A stretch of 40,420 nt of DNA from Flavobacteriales bacterium (GCA_028823145.1 JAPKCA010000008.1:1-40420), one strand, 5' to 3'. Positions 16,156-25,800 are shown, counted from the stretch's first letter. A program made the numbers and translations. Notes: generated by a model not told the origin, from the sequence alone.

Positions 16156-18575
16156 TACTTGATTTCGTAGGTGTACATGATTGAGGCGAGTCGCGGAGCC
16201 TCCATAGCCATAGGACGAATGGTGTATTCGGCGTTGGTTAAATTATTGACAACTAATGCTATACGGTGGTTTTCACCCCATTCTCGACCAATCCTTGCAT
16301 CTAAAATAATGGGGAGTTGCGGATGCGTATCCAGCCAATTTTGAACACCCCATTCGACGAATCCTTGTTCTTCGAATTCAATAAATGCTTGGTCAAAATT
16401 ATTGATGATTGTTTGGTAACGTACGCTGAGGCCCCCAAACCATTTTTGTCCAGAACACTGCAAGTCAAAGCGAAAAACATGCGGCGATCGGTACTTCAAA
16501 ATCATTCCAGTGGTGTCATGGCTGGTACTGATGTATGTGGTAGGATTCCCTTCGGGATCGGGGTTGTAATTGTAATTTGGGGAGGTGCTTCTCGGGTTCG
16601 TAAAGGTATATCCGGTGATGAGGTCGAAGCGCACTCGCTCCGTTTCCAAACGGCCAGTTAAAGTGATCTCAGCACCGGTTACACTGCTGCTTCCAGTATT
16701 GACACTTTGAAAGCCCAAGCCAAAGACGTTGTCAATGTTGGCCTCTTCACCTTCATCGGGCCCCCATTGGCCAAAGGTAAATTCAATGTAATCCTCGTAT
16801 TCCTGGTGAAAAAAGGCGAGATCTACAAAGCCCATAAAATTGCCCCATTTCAAACCCTGTTTGATCGCAACCTCTGTTGACCAAGAGAATTCTGGACGCA
16901 AGTTTTCGTTGGGGTAAATCTGCAATGCACCCAAACCGGTTCGGATGTAGCGCTCCGCGATCGAAGGGAACCGGAAGCCCTGACCAAAGTTGCTTCGCAA
17001 GAACGTTGTTTCACCCAATTGGTAATTGGCTCCCACACGGAATACGGGTTTGCCCATGCCTTGAGAGTTGACTTCGATATACTCGTAACGCGCTCCTCCA
17101 GCGACGTTGATTCGATCTCCGATAGCTTGATCGATTTGGACATACGCGGCCATGTTGCGAGCAGTATTGTTGCCATCGGATGAACCACCGCTGTATAAAT
17201 CAGCGCGACTGAGGGCTTGTAAATTAACGATTCCAGTGGTGAGATTCAACCCTTCAATGTTCCAGCGGTCCCCGTTGGTGTGCAACTGGTATTCGGTATA
17301 GAAAACATGCGACCCATTGGATTGCTCGTTGTCGTTGTCGTTGTTGAGGTATTGCCATCGATTGCGTAAAGTGTGTCGGACACCGGAAGGTGAAAGGTAT
17401 TGGACATACGGGTCAACGGTTCCGATGAGCTGGTTGGTGCGAGTAGCAGCACCATCAAAGGCACCATAAATGGAATCCGGACCATTCTGCCAAATCAACG
17501 TATTGAGTGCTTCACCAATTTGCCAATTCGTGTTCAAGCCATAGTTGAGCCCTTCCACACGCGTATCGCGCTTGCGGATATTGGCGTTGATGCGTGCGCG
17601 GTATTCGGCCCCGAAACGGTCGACCTTCCAGGGTTGATATCGGGTGGTATCACTGGCGGCGACATCTTCGGGAGCGAGAAATCCATCATCGCCAAGCACG
17701 TTTCCGCCAATAACGAGATCCCATTTTCCAAGTTGCTGGCTATGGAGAAAACGAACATTGGATTGCTGACTGAGTCCTTTCCAGGTTTTGGCTTGCGCCG
17801 ATTTCGGAGCTGAATAAACGCCGTGCTGAACACTGACCCGGGTGAGGGGACGTGCATCAGGGAAACGCGTCCGCACGTTGATGACACCGCTCAATGCAGA
17901 GCTGCCATACAGGACGGAAGAAGCCCCTTTGATGATTTCAATCTGCTCGATATTTTCCAATGGGAGAAAGCCCCACGTTGGCCGGCCAGCATCCCCACTG
18001 AGAACGGGCAAATCATCGATAAGAACCATGACCCGTGATCCGGCGCCATAGCTGAATCCACTTCCGCTTCGAATCTGAGGTTCTCCGTCGACAAATGTCA
18101 CCCCAGGATTCATTTCAAGTGCCGTTTCGAGGGTTGTGGTACCGCGGGCTTCGATGATGCGGGGAGGAAGCACATCGACAGACACCGTCACTTTGTTGGC
18201 AGATTGCTCAAATCGACCAGCGCTGACCACGACCAAATCCAACATTTCGGAGGACTCCTCCATGATCCACCGAATCTCATAGGATTTTCCAGGCTCGAGA
18301 TTTGAAATGAGATGCGTTTGCGTTTCCATGCCGATGTAGCTGCAAGCCACTTCAACGCTTTGTCCCGACCAGTGGGAAGCATCCAAAGAGTACGTTCCAT
18401 CTTCTAAACTGACGGTACCCGTCACAGCAGCGTCTTGGAGTTGAATGGTAACGTACGCTCCTGGGATACTTATTCCCTTGGAGTCAAAGACAGCCCCCAT
18501 GAGGATTTGACAGGTTAAAGGGGACATAAATATTCCCGCAAACAACCCGAGGCATAACATAATGGGTCTCATCAT
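16155..18575 (-). CDS. TonB-dependent outer-membrane receptor
   Basis: A 22-strand beta-barrel receptor, 806 residues from the start chosen here. After a signal peptide (MMRPIMLCLG, ending near TCQ) comes a carboxypeptidase-regulatory-like domain (GAVFDSKGISIPGAYV to about residue 105). The plug domain contains SRVMVLIDDLPVLSGD, EQIEIIKGASSVLYGSSALSGVINV and a barrel of alternating strands, ending VNNLTNAEYTIRP and the terminal YTYEIK. The frame is open to an ATG at 18752, but the first 59 codons look unlike a protein N-terminus and the signal peptide begins at the Met-Met pair (18575 or 18572). Substrate is unknown; the plug resembles iron-complex and cobalamin receptors. First gene of the kdsB operon and divergent from dprA. 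Confidence 0.92.
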   Translation of the reverse strand: MMRPIMLCLGLFAGIFMSPLTCQILMGAVFDSKGISIPGAYVTIQLQDAAVTGTVSLEDGTYSLDASHWSGQSVEVACSYIGMETQTHLISNLEPGKSYEIRWIMEESSEMLDLVVVSAGRFEQSANKVTVSVDVLPPRIIEARGTTTLETALEMNPGVTFVDGEPQIRSGSGFSYGAGSRVMVLIDDLPVLSGDAGRPTWGFLPLENIEQIEIIKGASSVLYGSSALSGVINVRTRFPDARPLTRVSVQHGVYSAPKSAQAKTWKGLSQQSNVRFLHSQQLGKWDLVIGGNVLGDDGFLAPEDVAASDTTRYQPWKVDRFGAEYRARINANIRKRDTRVEGLNYGLNTNWQIGEALNTLIWQNGPDSIYGAFDGAATRTNQLIGTVDPYVQYLSPSGVRHTLRNRWQYLNNDNDNEQSNGSHVFYTEYQLHTNGDRWNIEGLNLTTGIVNLQALSRADLYSGGSSDGNNTARNMAAYVQIDQAIGDRINVAGGARYEYIEVNSQGMGKPVFRVGANYQLGETTFLRSNFGQGFRFPSIAERYIRTGLGALQIYPNENLRPEFSWSTEVAIKQGLKWGNFMGFVDLAFFHQEYEDYIEFTFGQWGPDEGEEANIDNVFGLGFQSVNTGSSSVTGAEITLTGRLETERVRFDLITGYTFTNPRSTSPNYNYNPDPEGNPTTYISTSHDTTGMILKYRSPHVFRFDLQCSGQKWFGGLSVRYQTIINNFDQAFIEFEEQGFVEWGVQNWLDTHPQLPIILDARIGREWGENHRIALVVNNLTNAEYTIRPMAMEAPRLASIMYTYEIK

Positions 18576-18683
18576 ACGTGCAAGATGCAACAATTGAACC
18601 GATAGCGATGCACAGGTGAAGTGGATTCTAAGGTCTGCAAAAGGCTCTCGTTCCCAGGACCCTTGTTTCCTCTCTTTGTGCCA

Positions 18684-19757
18684 ATGAATCGATTGCAGAG
18701 ATGGGTGACCTTGGGCGCCATGGAGAATTGGGGTCCTGTCCGTGCCAAGCAATTTGTGGATGCTGCCGGTTCATTGGATCGTGCTTGGGCAAAAATCCGC
18801 CGCCATCATGCGGGATTTCAATCGGCACACGAAAGGGCTAAATCTGCTTTGGACATGCAGGAAAAGGAGGGTTATTGGGCAATTTCTTGGGAAGACCCTT
18901 CGTATCCTCGGCGTTGGCGGACATGGCGCGATGCTCCATTGGCCATTTTTGGTCGAGGGAAAAAAGCTTCATGGAATCATCGAAAATTTGTTGCGATCGT
19001 CGGTACAAGAAAATGTTGCGAAGCTTCGGCACGGATTTCTTTTCAGACGAGTCAGACTTTAAGTCAATCGGGAATTGGAATCGCCAGTGGTCTCGCACTG
19101 GGAATTGACGCGGCAGCCCACCGAGGCTCATTGTACAACCAAGGCACAACGCTCGCATGTTTAGGGCATGGGCTGGACCGGATGTATCCTAAACGTCACC
19201 AAGGATTAGCAAATGCCATGGTTAAAAACGGCGGAACCCTCTTGACAGAGCATCTTATGGGAACTGGGCCAGCGCGTTGGCACTTTGCCTCGCGGAATCG
19301 TTTGGTGGTGGGGTTAAGTGAAGCCGTTGTTTTGGTTCAGAGTCCAGCCAAAGGGGGAGCCATGATTTCGGCGGAGTTGGCCGTAGAATCAGGGGTGGAT
19401 TTATGGGTTTACCGACCACCAGATCATGCTGCTCGATGGGCTGGAAACTGGGCGTTGTTGGAAGCCTATCCGGAAGCGGCTTGGAGTCATCCGGAACAAC
19501 TGATTGAACGGTTGGGCGTTTTTTCAAAACCGTCTATTGCGAAGGATGAAGAAGCGCTCCAAGAAGAATTGAGGCCCCTTTGGAGAGCCTTGGTTGGCAC
19601 TTCAGGATGTCAGGTGGAAGAGCTGGCTCGTGTTTTGAATGAATCCATGAAGGCGATTCAGGGCAAGCTTTTCGTGTTGGAACTGCAGGGGAAAGTGGAG
19701 CGATTATCTGGAGGTTGGTTCGTCCCGCTGATATCATCGTGGGGTCCTCGAGCCTGA
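18684..19757 (+). CDS. dprA: DNA-processing protein DprA (Smf)
   Basis: A 357-residue protein that binds incoming single-stranded DNA during natural transformation and loads RecA. A SAM/helix-hairpin-like N-terminal part (QRWVTLGAMENWGPVRAKQ) precedes the extended Rossmann domain: VAIVGTRK, SGLALGIDAAAH, CLGHGLDRMYP, ASRNRLVVGLS and GGAMISAELAVESG. A C-terminal winged-helix domain follows (QVEELARVLN to RLSGGWFVPL). An in-frame ATG at 18621 would add 21 residues that look unconserved; I prefer 18684 (MNRLQRWV). A TCTCTTTG, one mismatch from the promoter box, ends five bases before this ATG. The last 24 bases overlap the antiporter gene tail to tail. Confidence 0.93.
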   Translation: MNRLQRWVTLGAMENWGPVRAKQFVDAAGSLDRAWAKIRRHHAGFQSAHERAKSALDMQEKEGYWAISWEDPSYPRRWRTWRDAPLAIFGRGKKASWNHRKFVAIVGTRKCCEASARISFQTSQTLSQSGIGIASGLALGIDAAAHRGSLYNQGTTLACLGHGLDRMYPKRHQGLANAMVKNGGTLLTEHLMGTGPARWHFASRNRLVVGLSEAVVLVQSPAKGGAMISAELAVESGVDLWVYRPPDHAARWAGNWALLEAYPEAAWSHPEQLIERLGVFSKPSIAKDEEALQEELRPLWRALVGTSGCQVEELARVLNESMKAIQGKLFVLELQGKVERLSGGWFVPLISSWGPRA

Positions 19758-21107
19758 ATCATCCGAAGGAGAATCCTCTGTAGGCTCGTCCGAAGGCGTC
19801 AAACCACTAGGGGGGGATTGATTGGACGAGAGATCTGGAACAATCTCGGGGACCAAAGTGACCCCACGAACCGTAATTCCGTTTTGCACCAAGGCGATGG
19901 TCATGATGATGCTCGTCACTAAAATGATCACCAACAAGATGCCTTGGTCGAATGCTGGTTGGAGAAATTGTGGGTAGGTGCTTTGAATTTGGAAGAAAAG
20001 CAAGATGGTAATCAACCCCCGAGGTGCGATGTACAACAGAGGGAAAAGGGCCTTGCGTTTAAGCAACATCAGGCAACTGAATCGAACGGCAAAAAGCACG
20101 CAACAAATCACCAATCCTTCCGTGATGACATGCAAATCTGTCAATGTGGCTAAGGAAACGGTCATCCCGAACAAAACGAAGAAAAAAGTTCGAATGACGA
20201 AGGCGCTCTCCAACGTGAGCAGATGGTAATCGCGGTGCAAATCATGCATCCGCTGATCATCCAATAAATTGGCAGGCCAAGTCGGCTTATCCGAGTTTTT
20301 CTTTCGAAAATTTAATTTGGGGAAGAATAGGCGGTAATTGTTCAGCATCAATCCAAAAATCAGGATCAACACCAGAGGGCTCAGATGAAGTAATTTTTGA
20401 ATGGCGTAAATCAGCAAAAGCACCGCGATGCTCAAAAACAGTTTGACTTGGCTGGTGATTTTTTGCAGCACATAAACCAGTAAATAACTCACGATGATTG
20501 CTAGAAGCAAGGTGACCAGGAGGTTAGACCCGATATTGATGAGTACGGATTTCGTGGATTCTACCTCGGAGTTCCCAAGAAGCAGATAGAAGGCCATGAT
20601 GCCAAAAATGTCTGAAAAGGTGCTTTCATACACCATGAATTCTTTCGATTCAGGGGTGAGGCCCGAGACACTCGGGATGATGATAGCACTGCTCATGATG
20701 GACAATGGAATCGCGTATACCCACCCTTCAAACAAAGGCATATCCATCGAGTAGCCCAAGAATGCAGCAATGGCAGCCGAACTGGCAGTGAGAGCGATCA
20801 ACGCGATACTAGCGCTTTTAATAATCAAGGGGAGTTTTGCTCGCGAAAGATTCAACTCGAGCGCTGCTTCGAGAACGATAAAAATCAATCCAATGGTTCC
20901 CAAAAGTTCCAAAACGAGGCTTTCGTGGGGAATGGAGGTCAACCCCATGGCATTGAGGCCTTGCCGAATGGCGATCCCCATCCCAATCAACACCAAAACA
21001 CTGGGGATATTGGTTCGCTTTGCCAGTAAATTGGCGAAATAGCTCAAGATGATGACCAGTGAGCCACCAATGACCAATCCGTAGGCGTTGATATCTAAAA
21101 CCGTCAT
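19734..21107 (-). CDS. Cation/proton antiporter (CPA family, NhaP/Kef-like)
   Basis: A 457-residue polytopic membrane protein with about 12 hydrophobic segments from residue 10 to 415. Typical CPA features are FANLLAKRTNIPSVLVLIGMG in the first helices, GLIFIVLEAALELN, and an acidic pair in YESTFSDIFGI, where family members carry the ion-binding carboxylates. A conserved PRGLITILLFF lies near residue 365. The C-terminal 45 residues are hydrophilic and rich in Pro, Ser, Asp and Glu (TPSDEPTEDSPSDD), probably a disordered cytoplasmic tail; its codons lie antisense to the end of dprA. Exchange of Na+ or K+ for H+ is inferred. It starts 23 bases behind rseP and is probably cotranscribed with it. 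Confidence 0.88.
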   Translation of the reverse strand: MTVLDINAYGLVIGGSLVIILSYFANLLAKRTNIPSVLVLIGMGIAIRQGLNAMGLTSIPHESLVLELLGTIGLIFIVLEAALELNLSRAKLPLIIKSASIALIALTASSAAIAAFLGYSMDMPLFEGWVYAIPLSIMSSAIIIPSVSGLTPESKEFMVYESTFSDIFGIMAFYLLLGNSEVESTKSVLINIGSNLLVTLLLAIIVSYLLVYVLQKITSQVKLFLSIAVLLLIYAIQKLLHLSPLVLILIFGLMLNNYRLFFPKLNFRKKNSDKPTWPANLLDDQRMHDLHRDYHLLTLESAFVIRTFFFVLFGMTVSLATLTDLHVITEGLVICCVLFAVRFSCLMLLKRKALFPLLYIAPRGLITILLFFQIQSTYPQFLQPAFDQGILLVIILVTSIIMTIALVQNGITVRGVTLVPEIVPDLSSNQSPPSGLTPSDEPTEDSPSDDSGSRTPR

Positions 21108-21130
21108 ATCATACTTGAGTGAGGTCCAAC

Positions 21131-22468
21131 TTAACCAAATTGTCCGGTTATCAAACGCCAGAAATCATTTCCTAGAGCGTAAACCATTAACATCAAGAGA
21201 AATACGATGCCGACTACTTGCGCTCGTTCCAAGAATTTTTCAGGAGCAGGCCTTCTCGCAACCATCTCGTAGAGCAAAAACACCACATGACCCCCATCAA
21301 GTGCGGGGATGGGGAGCAGGTTCATGAAGGCGAGAATGAGTGAGAAAAAGGCGGTATTTCGCCAGAAAATCTCCCAATCCCAACCAGCATCGAAAATACT
21401 TCCGAAGGTGACCAAACTCCCAACTTGTGATGCCCCCGCTTTGCTGAAAAGAAAACGCATAGACAACACATATTCCCGCAAGGTGGTAGAGGCTAAAGAG
21501 AAGCCGCTGGTCAATGCGCTACCGAGTCCGAATTTGCGGTCTTCCAAAGCAAACTCGCCCATTTCAAAAGGCGAAACCTGGCTGAACCCCAGCTCTCCGG
21601 CGCTGTCAGTTTCGCATTGAAGCGCGGCAAGGCTTCCATCCATTCGCTGCACTTCGAGGTCAACTCGTTGATTCGGGTGAGCTTGTAGGTAAGAGGTGAC
21701 TTCACCGTGGAATCGCCGCGGCTCACCGTCGATACTCACAAAGCGATCTCCCGCCTGCAAGCCCCCATTTTCCGCTCCTGAACCCACGGTAATTTCATGC
21801 ACCATGCAGGGAACGCGGAGGCCAAAGGGACTTCGGATTGAGCTATCTACTAGCATTTGACCGAGATCTTCTTCAAAATGCAACGCGACCTCCACCCCGT
21901 TACGGTTCAATGCAACATCGTGCACTTGGCTGAAGAAAAGACTGCGTCGAATTTGGGTGAATGTTTCGGGAAACTCGCCGTTGATTGTCACAATTTGGTC
22001 TCCATCTTGAAAGCCCAAGACTTCCAACCGGTCGTCAACCTCGAGTCCATACGGAATGCGATCAGCGGGCAATACAGTTTCTCCCCAAGCCAATAAGACC
22101 ATGCTGTAGATGGCAAACCCAAGGATAAGATTCACGATGATGCCACCGAGCATGATGATGAGACGTTGCCATGCTGGCTTCGAACGGAATTCCCACGGTT
22201 GTGGCTCCGATTGTAGCTGCTCAGTGTCCATGGATTCGTCAATCATCCCCGCTATTTTGACATAGCCACCTAGCGGCAACCAGCCAATACCCCACTCTGT
22301 TTCGCCAATTTGCTTCTTGAACAAGGAAAAACCGGGGTTCATAAAGAGGTAGAACTTCTCCACCCGTGTCTTAAAAGCCCGGGCGGCCCAATAGTGCCCC
22401 AATTCGTGCAAAACGACTAAAATAGAAAGGCTGAGAAGGAGTTGAGCGGCTTTGATAAGTGCGACCAT
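21131..22468 (-). CDS. rseP: RIP metalloprotease RseP (site-2 protease)
   Basis: A 445-residue intramembrane zinc protease that cleaves membrane-spanning substrates such as anti-sigma factors. The zinc motif HELGH is at residues 21-25 inside the first membrane segment, and the third ligand is Asp391 in PIPALDGGHV near the C-terminal membrane helices. Two PDZ-like regions lie in the periplasmic part (around EVDDRLEVLGFQDGDQI and GGLQAGDRFVSIDGE). WLPLGGYVKIAGM matches the conserved membrane-associated hairpin. The ATG is nearest to the first membrane segment and sits about 11 bases behind a predicted transcription start. It is divergent from the PBP1A gene and upstream of the antiporter. Confidence 0.95.
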   Translation of the reverse strand: MVALIKAAQLLLSLSILVVLHELGHYWAARAFKTRVEKFYLFMNPGFSLFKKQIGETEWGIGWLPLGGYVKIAGMIDESMDTEQLQSEPQPWEFRSKPAWQRLIIMLGGIIVNLILGFAIYSMVLLAWGETVLPADRIPYGLEVDDRLEVLGFQDGDQIVTINGEFPETFTQIRRSLFFSQVHDVALNRNGVEVALHFEEDLGQMLVDSSIRSPFGLRVPCMVHEITVGSGAENGGLQAGDRFVSIDGEPRRFHGEVTSYLQAHPNQRVDLEVQRMDGSLAALQCETDSAGELGFSQVSPFEMGEFALEDRKFGLGSALTSGFSLASTTLREYVLSMRFLFSKAGASQVGSLVTFGSIFDAGWDWEIFWRNTAFFSLILAFMNLLPIPALDGGHVVFLLYEMVARRPAPEKFLERAQVVGIVFLLMLMVYALGNDFWRLITGQFG

Positions 22469-22484
22469 GGTGCAAATTGAAGGG

Positions 22485-22492
22485 CAAAGGTA
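22485..22492 (-). promoter_or_regulatory. -7 promoter box for rseP
   Basis: The minus strand reads TACCTTTG, an exact TAnnTTTG match and identical to the glyQS box. It ends 16 bases before the rseP ATG at 22468, giving a short leader. No TTG is visible at the -33 distance. Confidence 0.5.
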
Positions 22493-22562
22493 GTGTTCAA
22501 TTGGAGGTCTGATTCCGACGATTTATGTGAATATTTTCGAATCGCTGAGCGTGAATGCGGTC

Positions 22563-22594
22563 TTGATGCGGGGGATGTGTTAATCTTGCATTTG
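22563..22594 (+). promoter_or_regulatory. Possible promoter of the PBP1A gene, adjacent to the start codon
   Basis: TTG at 22563-22565, a 21-base spacer and TGCATTTG at 22587-22594 match the Bacteroidota promoter with one mismatch in the -7 box. The box ends only two bases before the ATG at 22597, so either the transcript is leaderless or translation begins further downstream. The first downstream in-frame ATG would fall within or after the membrane anchor, so the start itself is probably right. Confidence 0.35.
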
Positions 22595-22596
22595 GA

Positions 22597-25062
22597 ATGG
22601 CGAAAACACAACGCAAAAAACCCTCCAAGGGATCAAAGACAAGAAAGAACCAGGGGAAGCCGCTGGTTGTTTGGTTGCTCGGATTGGCTCCCCTTATGGG
22701 AATAGCCGGATTGGTGACTTTGGCAACGTTCCGGGATTTGCCCAATACGGAGACTTTGGCCAACCCCAAAACGGAGTTGGCGACGCGTGTTTTCTCTTCC
22801 GACGGACGCCTCATCGGGCGCTACTATTCGGAAAACCGGGCAGACGCGCGATTCGACGAACTCCCCCAAGTGCTCATTGATGCATTGATCAGTACGGAAG
22901 ACGCGCGATTTGAAAGCCATAGCGGGATTGATTTCATTGCCCTTGCACGTGCCATTGCATATATGGGAAAGCGTGGAGGCGGAAGTACCATCACCCAGCA
23001 GTTCGCGAAGCTGCTTTTCACCGATCAATACGTACGCACAACTTGGCTGGAAAGGGCATTGCTTCAAAAGCCAAAAGAATGGATTATCGCAGCCAGATTG
23101 GAGCGGTTTTACACCAAAGGAGAAATCCTTGCCCTGTACCTCAACCGGTATGACTTTTTGAATCAGGCTGTGGGGATCAAGTCCGCAGCGAACATATACT
23201 TTGATAAAGAAGTCATGGAATTGGACGTTCATGAGGCGGCCATGTTGGTGGGGATGTTGAAGAACAGCTCACTGTACAACCCATTGCGTCGACCCGAATC
23301 TGTGCATGGCCGGAGGAATGTTGTTTTTGGTCAGATGGTGCGGTATGGCATTTTGGATTCAATTCAATTGGATTCCTTGAGGTCATTGCCCTTGGGCTTG
23401 AATTACCAGCGGGTAAGCCATGACGCGGGCCCAGCGCCGTATTTCAGAGAGGTTTTGCGGGCTAAATTGAAGAAACTTCTGGTCAAGAAGGATGGATCGG
23501 GAGATTTAATCATCGCTCAAGCAGATGGCTCACCCTATGATTTGTATCGGGATGGAATTCAGGTTTTCACGACGATTGATAGCCGACTCCAGGCTGCGGC
23601 AGAAGCGGCGGTTCACACTCACTTGGGCGGAGAGTTGCAAGCCACGTTGAACCGAGATTTGAAATCGAGAAGCAAATCCGAATGGCCATTTTACGAGGAA
23701 ATCGAACGAAAAGACAGAGATCAGATTATTGAGCGGGCAATCAAGCAGAGCGAAAGATATTGGCACTATGTGGGCAAACTTTGTCCTGAGTGTGAGCGGC
23801 CGGGACATTACATCGAGAAAGGCGGAAATGAGGAGGAAGATATGTGGCTTTGCAGTCCGGAAAAAGGAGGGTGCAGTCACACATGGCATCGGCCAAGCAA
23901 GTCAGAAATCCATAAGAAATTCCGGACGGAAGTGCCGATGAAGGTGTTCACACACCAGGGGCCGAAGGATACGGTTCTCACGCCATTGGATTCCATTCTT
24001 TACAATAAGAGCTTGCTTCACGCGGGCCTGATGTCCATCGAACCTCGTTCGGGTCAAATCAAAGCATGGGTTGGAGGCATTGACTACCGCTTTTTCAAGT
24101 ATGACAATGTTTCGCAATCGCGCAGGCAAGTAGGATCGATTTTCAAGCCTTTTCTCTATGCGACAGCGCTCCGCCATGGGATGACGCGGTGCTCGGAATT
24201 GCCCAATCAGAAAATTTGCGTGGATATGCCCGGAGATCAACCGGATTGGTGTCCTGATAATTCGGATTTCGAATATGGAGAGGTGGTCAACTTGGAATAT
24301 GCGCTGGCAAATTCGATGAACACCATTTCCGCAAAATTGATCAAGGATTTTGGCCCGGAACGAGTGATTCAATTAGCCCATGCGTTGGGAATTGAAAGCG
24401 AAATCCCGGCGGTGCCATCGATCGCCTTGGGAGCTGCGCAATTGACATTGAAGGAAATAACAGTCGCCAACGCGGCATTGGTCAATGGAGGCGTTTATGT
24501 TGCGCCAACGTTTATTTCCAGGATTGAGGACAAGTTTGGCAACGTGATCTGGACGCCAGAACCGGAGATTCGACAAGGATTGGACAAGCGCACGGCATAC
24601 ACCATTGTAGACATGATGAAAGGAGTCGTAGATGGGGCTTACAATCCTGAAACAGGTTCGCGAAAAGGAACCGGTATTCGATTGCGGATGGATTTGGAGC
24701 GCCGAAAATATGACGGAATAAAGGTGCCTATGGCGGGAAAAACAGGAACAACTCAAAATCATACAGATGGTTGGTTTATGGGCCTGACACCTGACTTGGT
24801 TACCGGAGTTTGGGTCGGAGCGCAAGACCCAACAGTTCGTTTCAGCACCATTGCCCAAGGCCAAGGAGCAAACACGGCATTGCCGATTTATGGATTCTAC
24901 ATGAAATCAGTTTACGCCAACCCGTCAATTGAGCTGAGTCAGTCGGATTTTGTTCGTCCGGAAGGGATGGGTTTGGACTCATTGGATTGCAAGGAATTGA
25001 ATGAACTGCACCAGAAGACGTTTGGGGGTTCTGGATTCGATGATGACGATTTGTTTCAATAA
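22597..25062 (+). CDS. Bifunctional penicillin-binding protein 1A with a four-cysteine insertion
   Basis: An 821-residue class A PBP that polymerises and cross-links peptidoglycan in the periplasm. A basic cytoplasmic start and one membrane anchor (about 24-46) precede the GT51 glycosyltransferase domain with catalytic Glu101 in STEDARFESH and GGSTITQQ. The transpeptidase domain has Ser514-x-x-Lys517 (GSIFKPF), Ser573-Met-Asn575 and Lys715-Thr-Gly-Thr718. Between them, residues 396-426 carry CPEC, then 19 residues, Cys419, six residues and Cys426, a zinc-ribbon-like pattern that I do not know from this family. Two more cysteines (in QKICVD and DWCPDN) lie in the transpeptidase domain. The C-terminus is acidic (FDDDDLFQ). 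It is divergent from rseP and lies 18 bases before scoA. Confidence 0.95.
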   Translation: MAKTQRKKPSKGSKTRKNQGKPLVVWLLGLAPLMGIAGLVTLATFRDLPNTETLANPKTELATRVFSSDGRLIGRYYSENRADARFDELPQVLIDALISTEDARFESHSGIDFIALARAIAYMGKRGGGSTITQQFAKLLFTDQYVRTTWLERALLQKPKEWIIAARLERFYTKGEILALYLNRYDFLNQAVGIKSAANIYFDKEVMELDVHEAAMLVGMLKNSSLYNPLRRPESVHGRRNVVFGQMVRYGILDSIQLDSLRSLPLGLNYQRVSHDAGPAPYFREVLRAKLKKLLVKKDGSGDLIIAQADGSPYDLYRDGIQVFTTIDSRLQAAAEAAVHTHLGGELQATLNRDLKSRSKSEWPFYEEIERKDRDQIIERAIKQSERYWHYVGKLCPECERPGHYIEKGGNEEEDMWLCSPEKGGCSHTWHRPSKSEIHKKFRTEVPMKVFTHQGPKDTVLTPLDSILYNKSLLHAGLMSIEPRSGQIKAWVGGIDYRFFKYDNVSQSRRQVGSIFKPFLYATALRHGMTRCSELPNQKICVDMPGDQPDWCPDNSDFEYGEVVNLEYALANSMNTISAKLIKDFGPERVIQLAHALGIESEIPAVPSIALGAAQLTLKEITVANAALVNGGVYVAPTFISRIEDKFGNVIWTPEPEIRQGLDKRTAYTIVDMMKGVVDGAYNPETGSRKGTGIRLRMDLERRKYDGIKVPMAGKTGTTQNHTDGWFMGLTPDLVTGVWVGAQDPTVRFSTIAQGQGANTALPIYGFYMKSVYANPSIELSQSDFVRPEGMGLDSLDCKELNELHQKTFGGSGFDDDDLFQ

Positions 25063-25080
25063 AGCACACCAAAAATTGCC

Positions 25081-25797
25081 ATGGCGATATCGAAAGTTGT
25101 AAAAGATGTGGGCGCGGCATGCGCGGGCATTGAAGACGGGATGACCTTGATGCTGGGCGGATTTGGACTTTGTGGCATTCCAGAATGCAGCATTGCTGAA
25201 TTGGTCCGGTTAGGGGTCAAGGACTTGACGTGCATTTCCAACAATGCCGGAGTCGACGATTTTGGTCTCGGCTTGTTGTTGCAGGAGCGCCAAATCCGTA
25301 AAATGATTTCCTCCTATGTCGGCGAAAACGACGAATTCGAAAGGCAGATGCTGAGCGGTGAGCTCGAAGTGGATTTGATTCCTCAAGGTTCTTTGGCCGA
25401 ACGATGCCGCGCAGGAGGAGCGGGAATTCCGGCTTTTTTCACCCCGGCGGGCTACGGAACAGAAGTGGCAGAAGGAAAGGAAGTTCGAGAATTCAATGGC
25501 AAGCCGCATATTTTGGAAACAGCCCTCACCGCGGATTTTGCCTTTGTTAAAGCATGGAAAGGGGACACGGCGGGCAATTTGATTTTCAAGGCGACCGCGC
25601 GAAATTTCAATCCCATGATGGCCATGGCTGGGAAAATCACCATAGCGGAGGTTGAAGAATTGGTTCCACTTGGAATTCTAGACCCCAACTCAATCCACAC
25701 GCCGGGCATTTACGTGCAACGAATTTTTCAAGGGTCGCATTACGATAAGCGGATAGAGCAGCGCACGGTTCGCACACAAACCGCCTCAAACGATTGA
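25081..25797 (+). CDS. scoA: 3-oxoacid CoA-transferase subunit A (SCOT-type)
   Basis: The alpha subunit (238 residues) of a family I CoA-transferase, which moves CoA from succinyl-CoA to acetoacetate or similar 3-oxoacids in ketone-body and fatty-acid use. The N-terminal [16 protein letters not shown] glycine-rich loop, [15 protein letters not shown], the R-K-M-x-SSYVGEN segment and [10 protein letters not shown] are characteristic of subunit A. The conserved FTPAG and VFKAT-like [14 protein letters not shown] follow. It begins 18 bases after the PBP1A gene and is followed three bases later by subunit B. Subunit B carries the catalytic glutamate. The acceptor acid is inferred from overall similarity. 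Confidence 0.93.
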   Translation: MAISKVVKDVGAACAGIEDGMTLMLGGFGLCGIPECSIAELVRLGVKDLTCISNNAGVDDFGLGLLLQERQIRKMISSYVGENDEFERQMLSGELEVDLIPQGSLAERCRAGGAGIPAFFTPAGYGTEVAEGKEVREFNGKPHILETALTADFAFVKAWKGDTAGNLIFKATARNFNPMMAMAGKITIAEVEELVPLGILDPNSIHTPGIYVQRIFQGSHYDKRIEQRTVRTQTASND

Positions 25798-25800
25798 ACC

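Noticed and set aside
18576-18752. 59-residue N-terminal extension of the first TonB receptor
   Set aside because: The added residues precede a complete signal peptide and run into the dprA start on the opposite strand; an exported barrel would not carry them.
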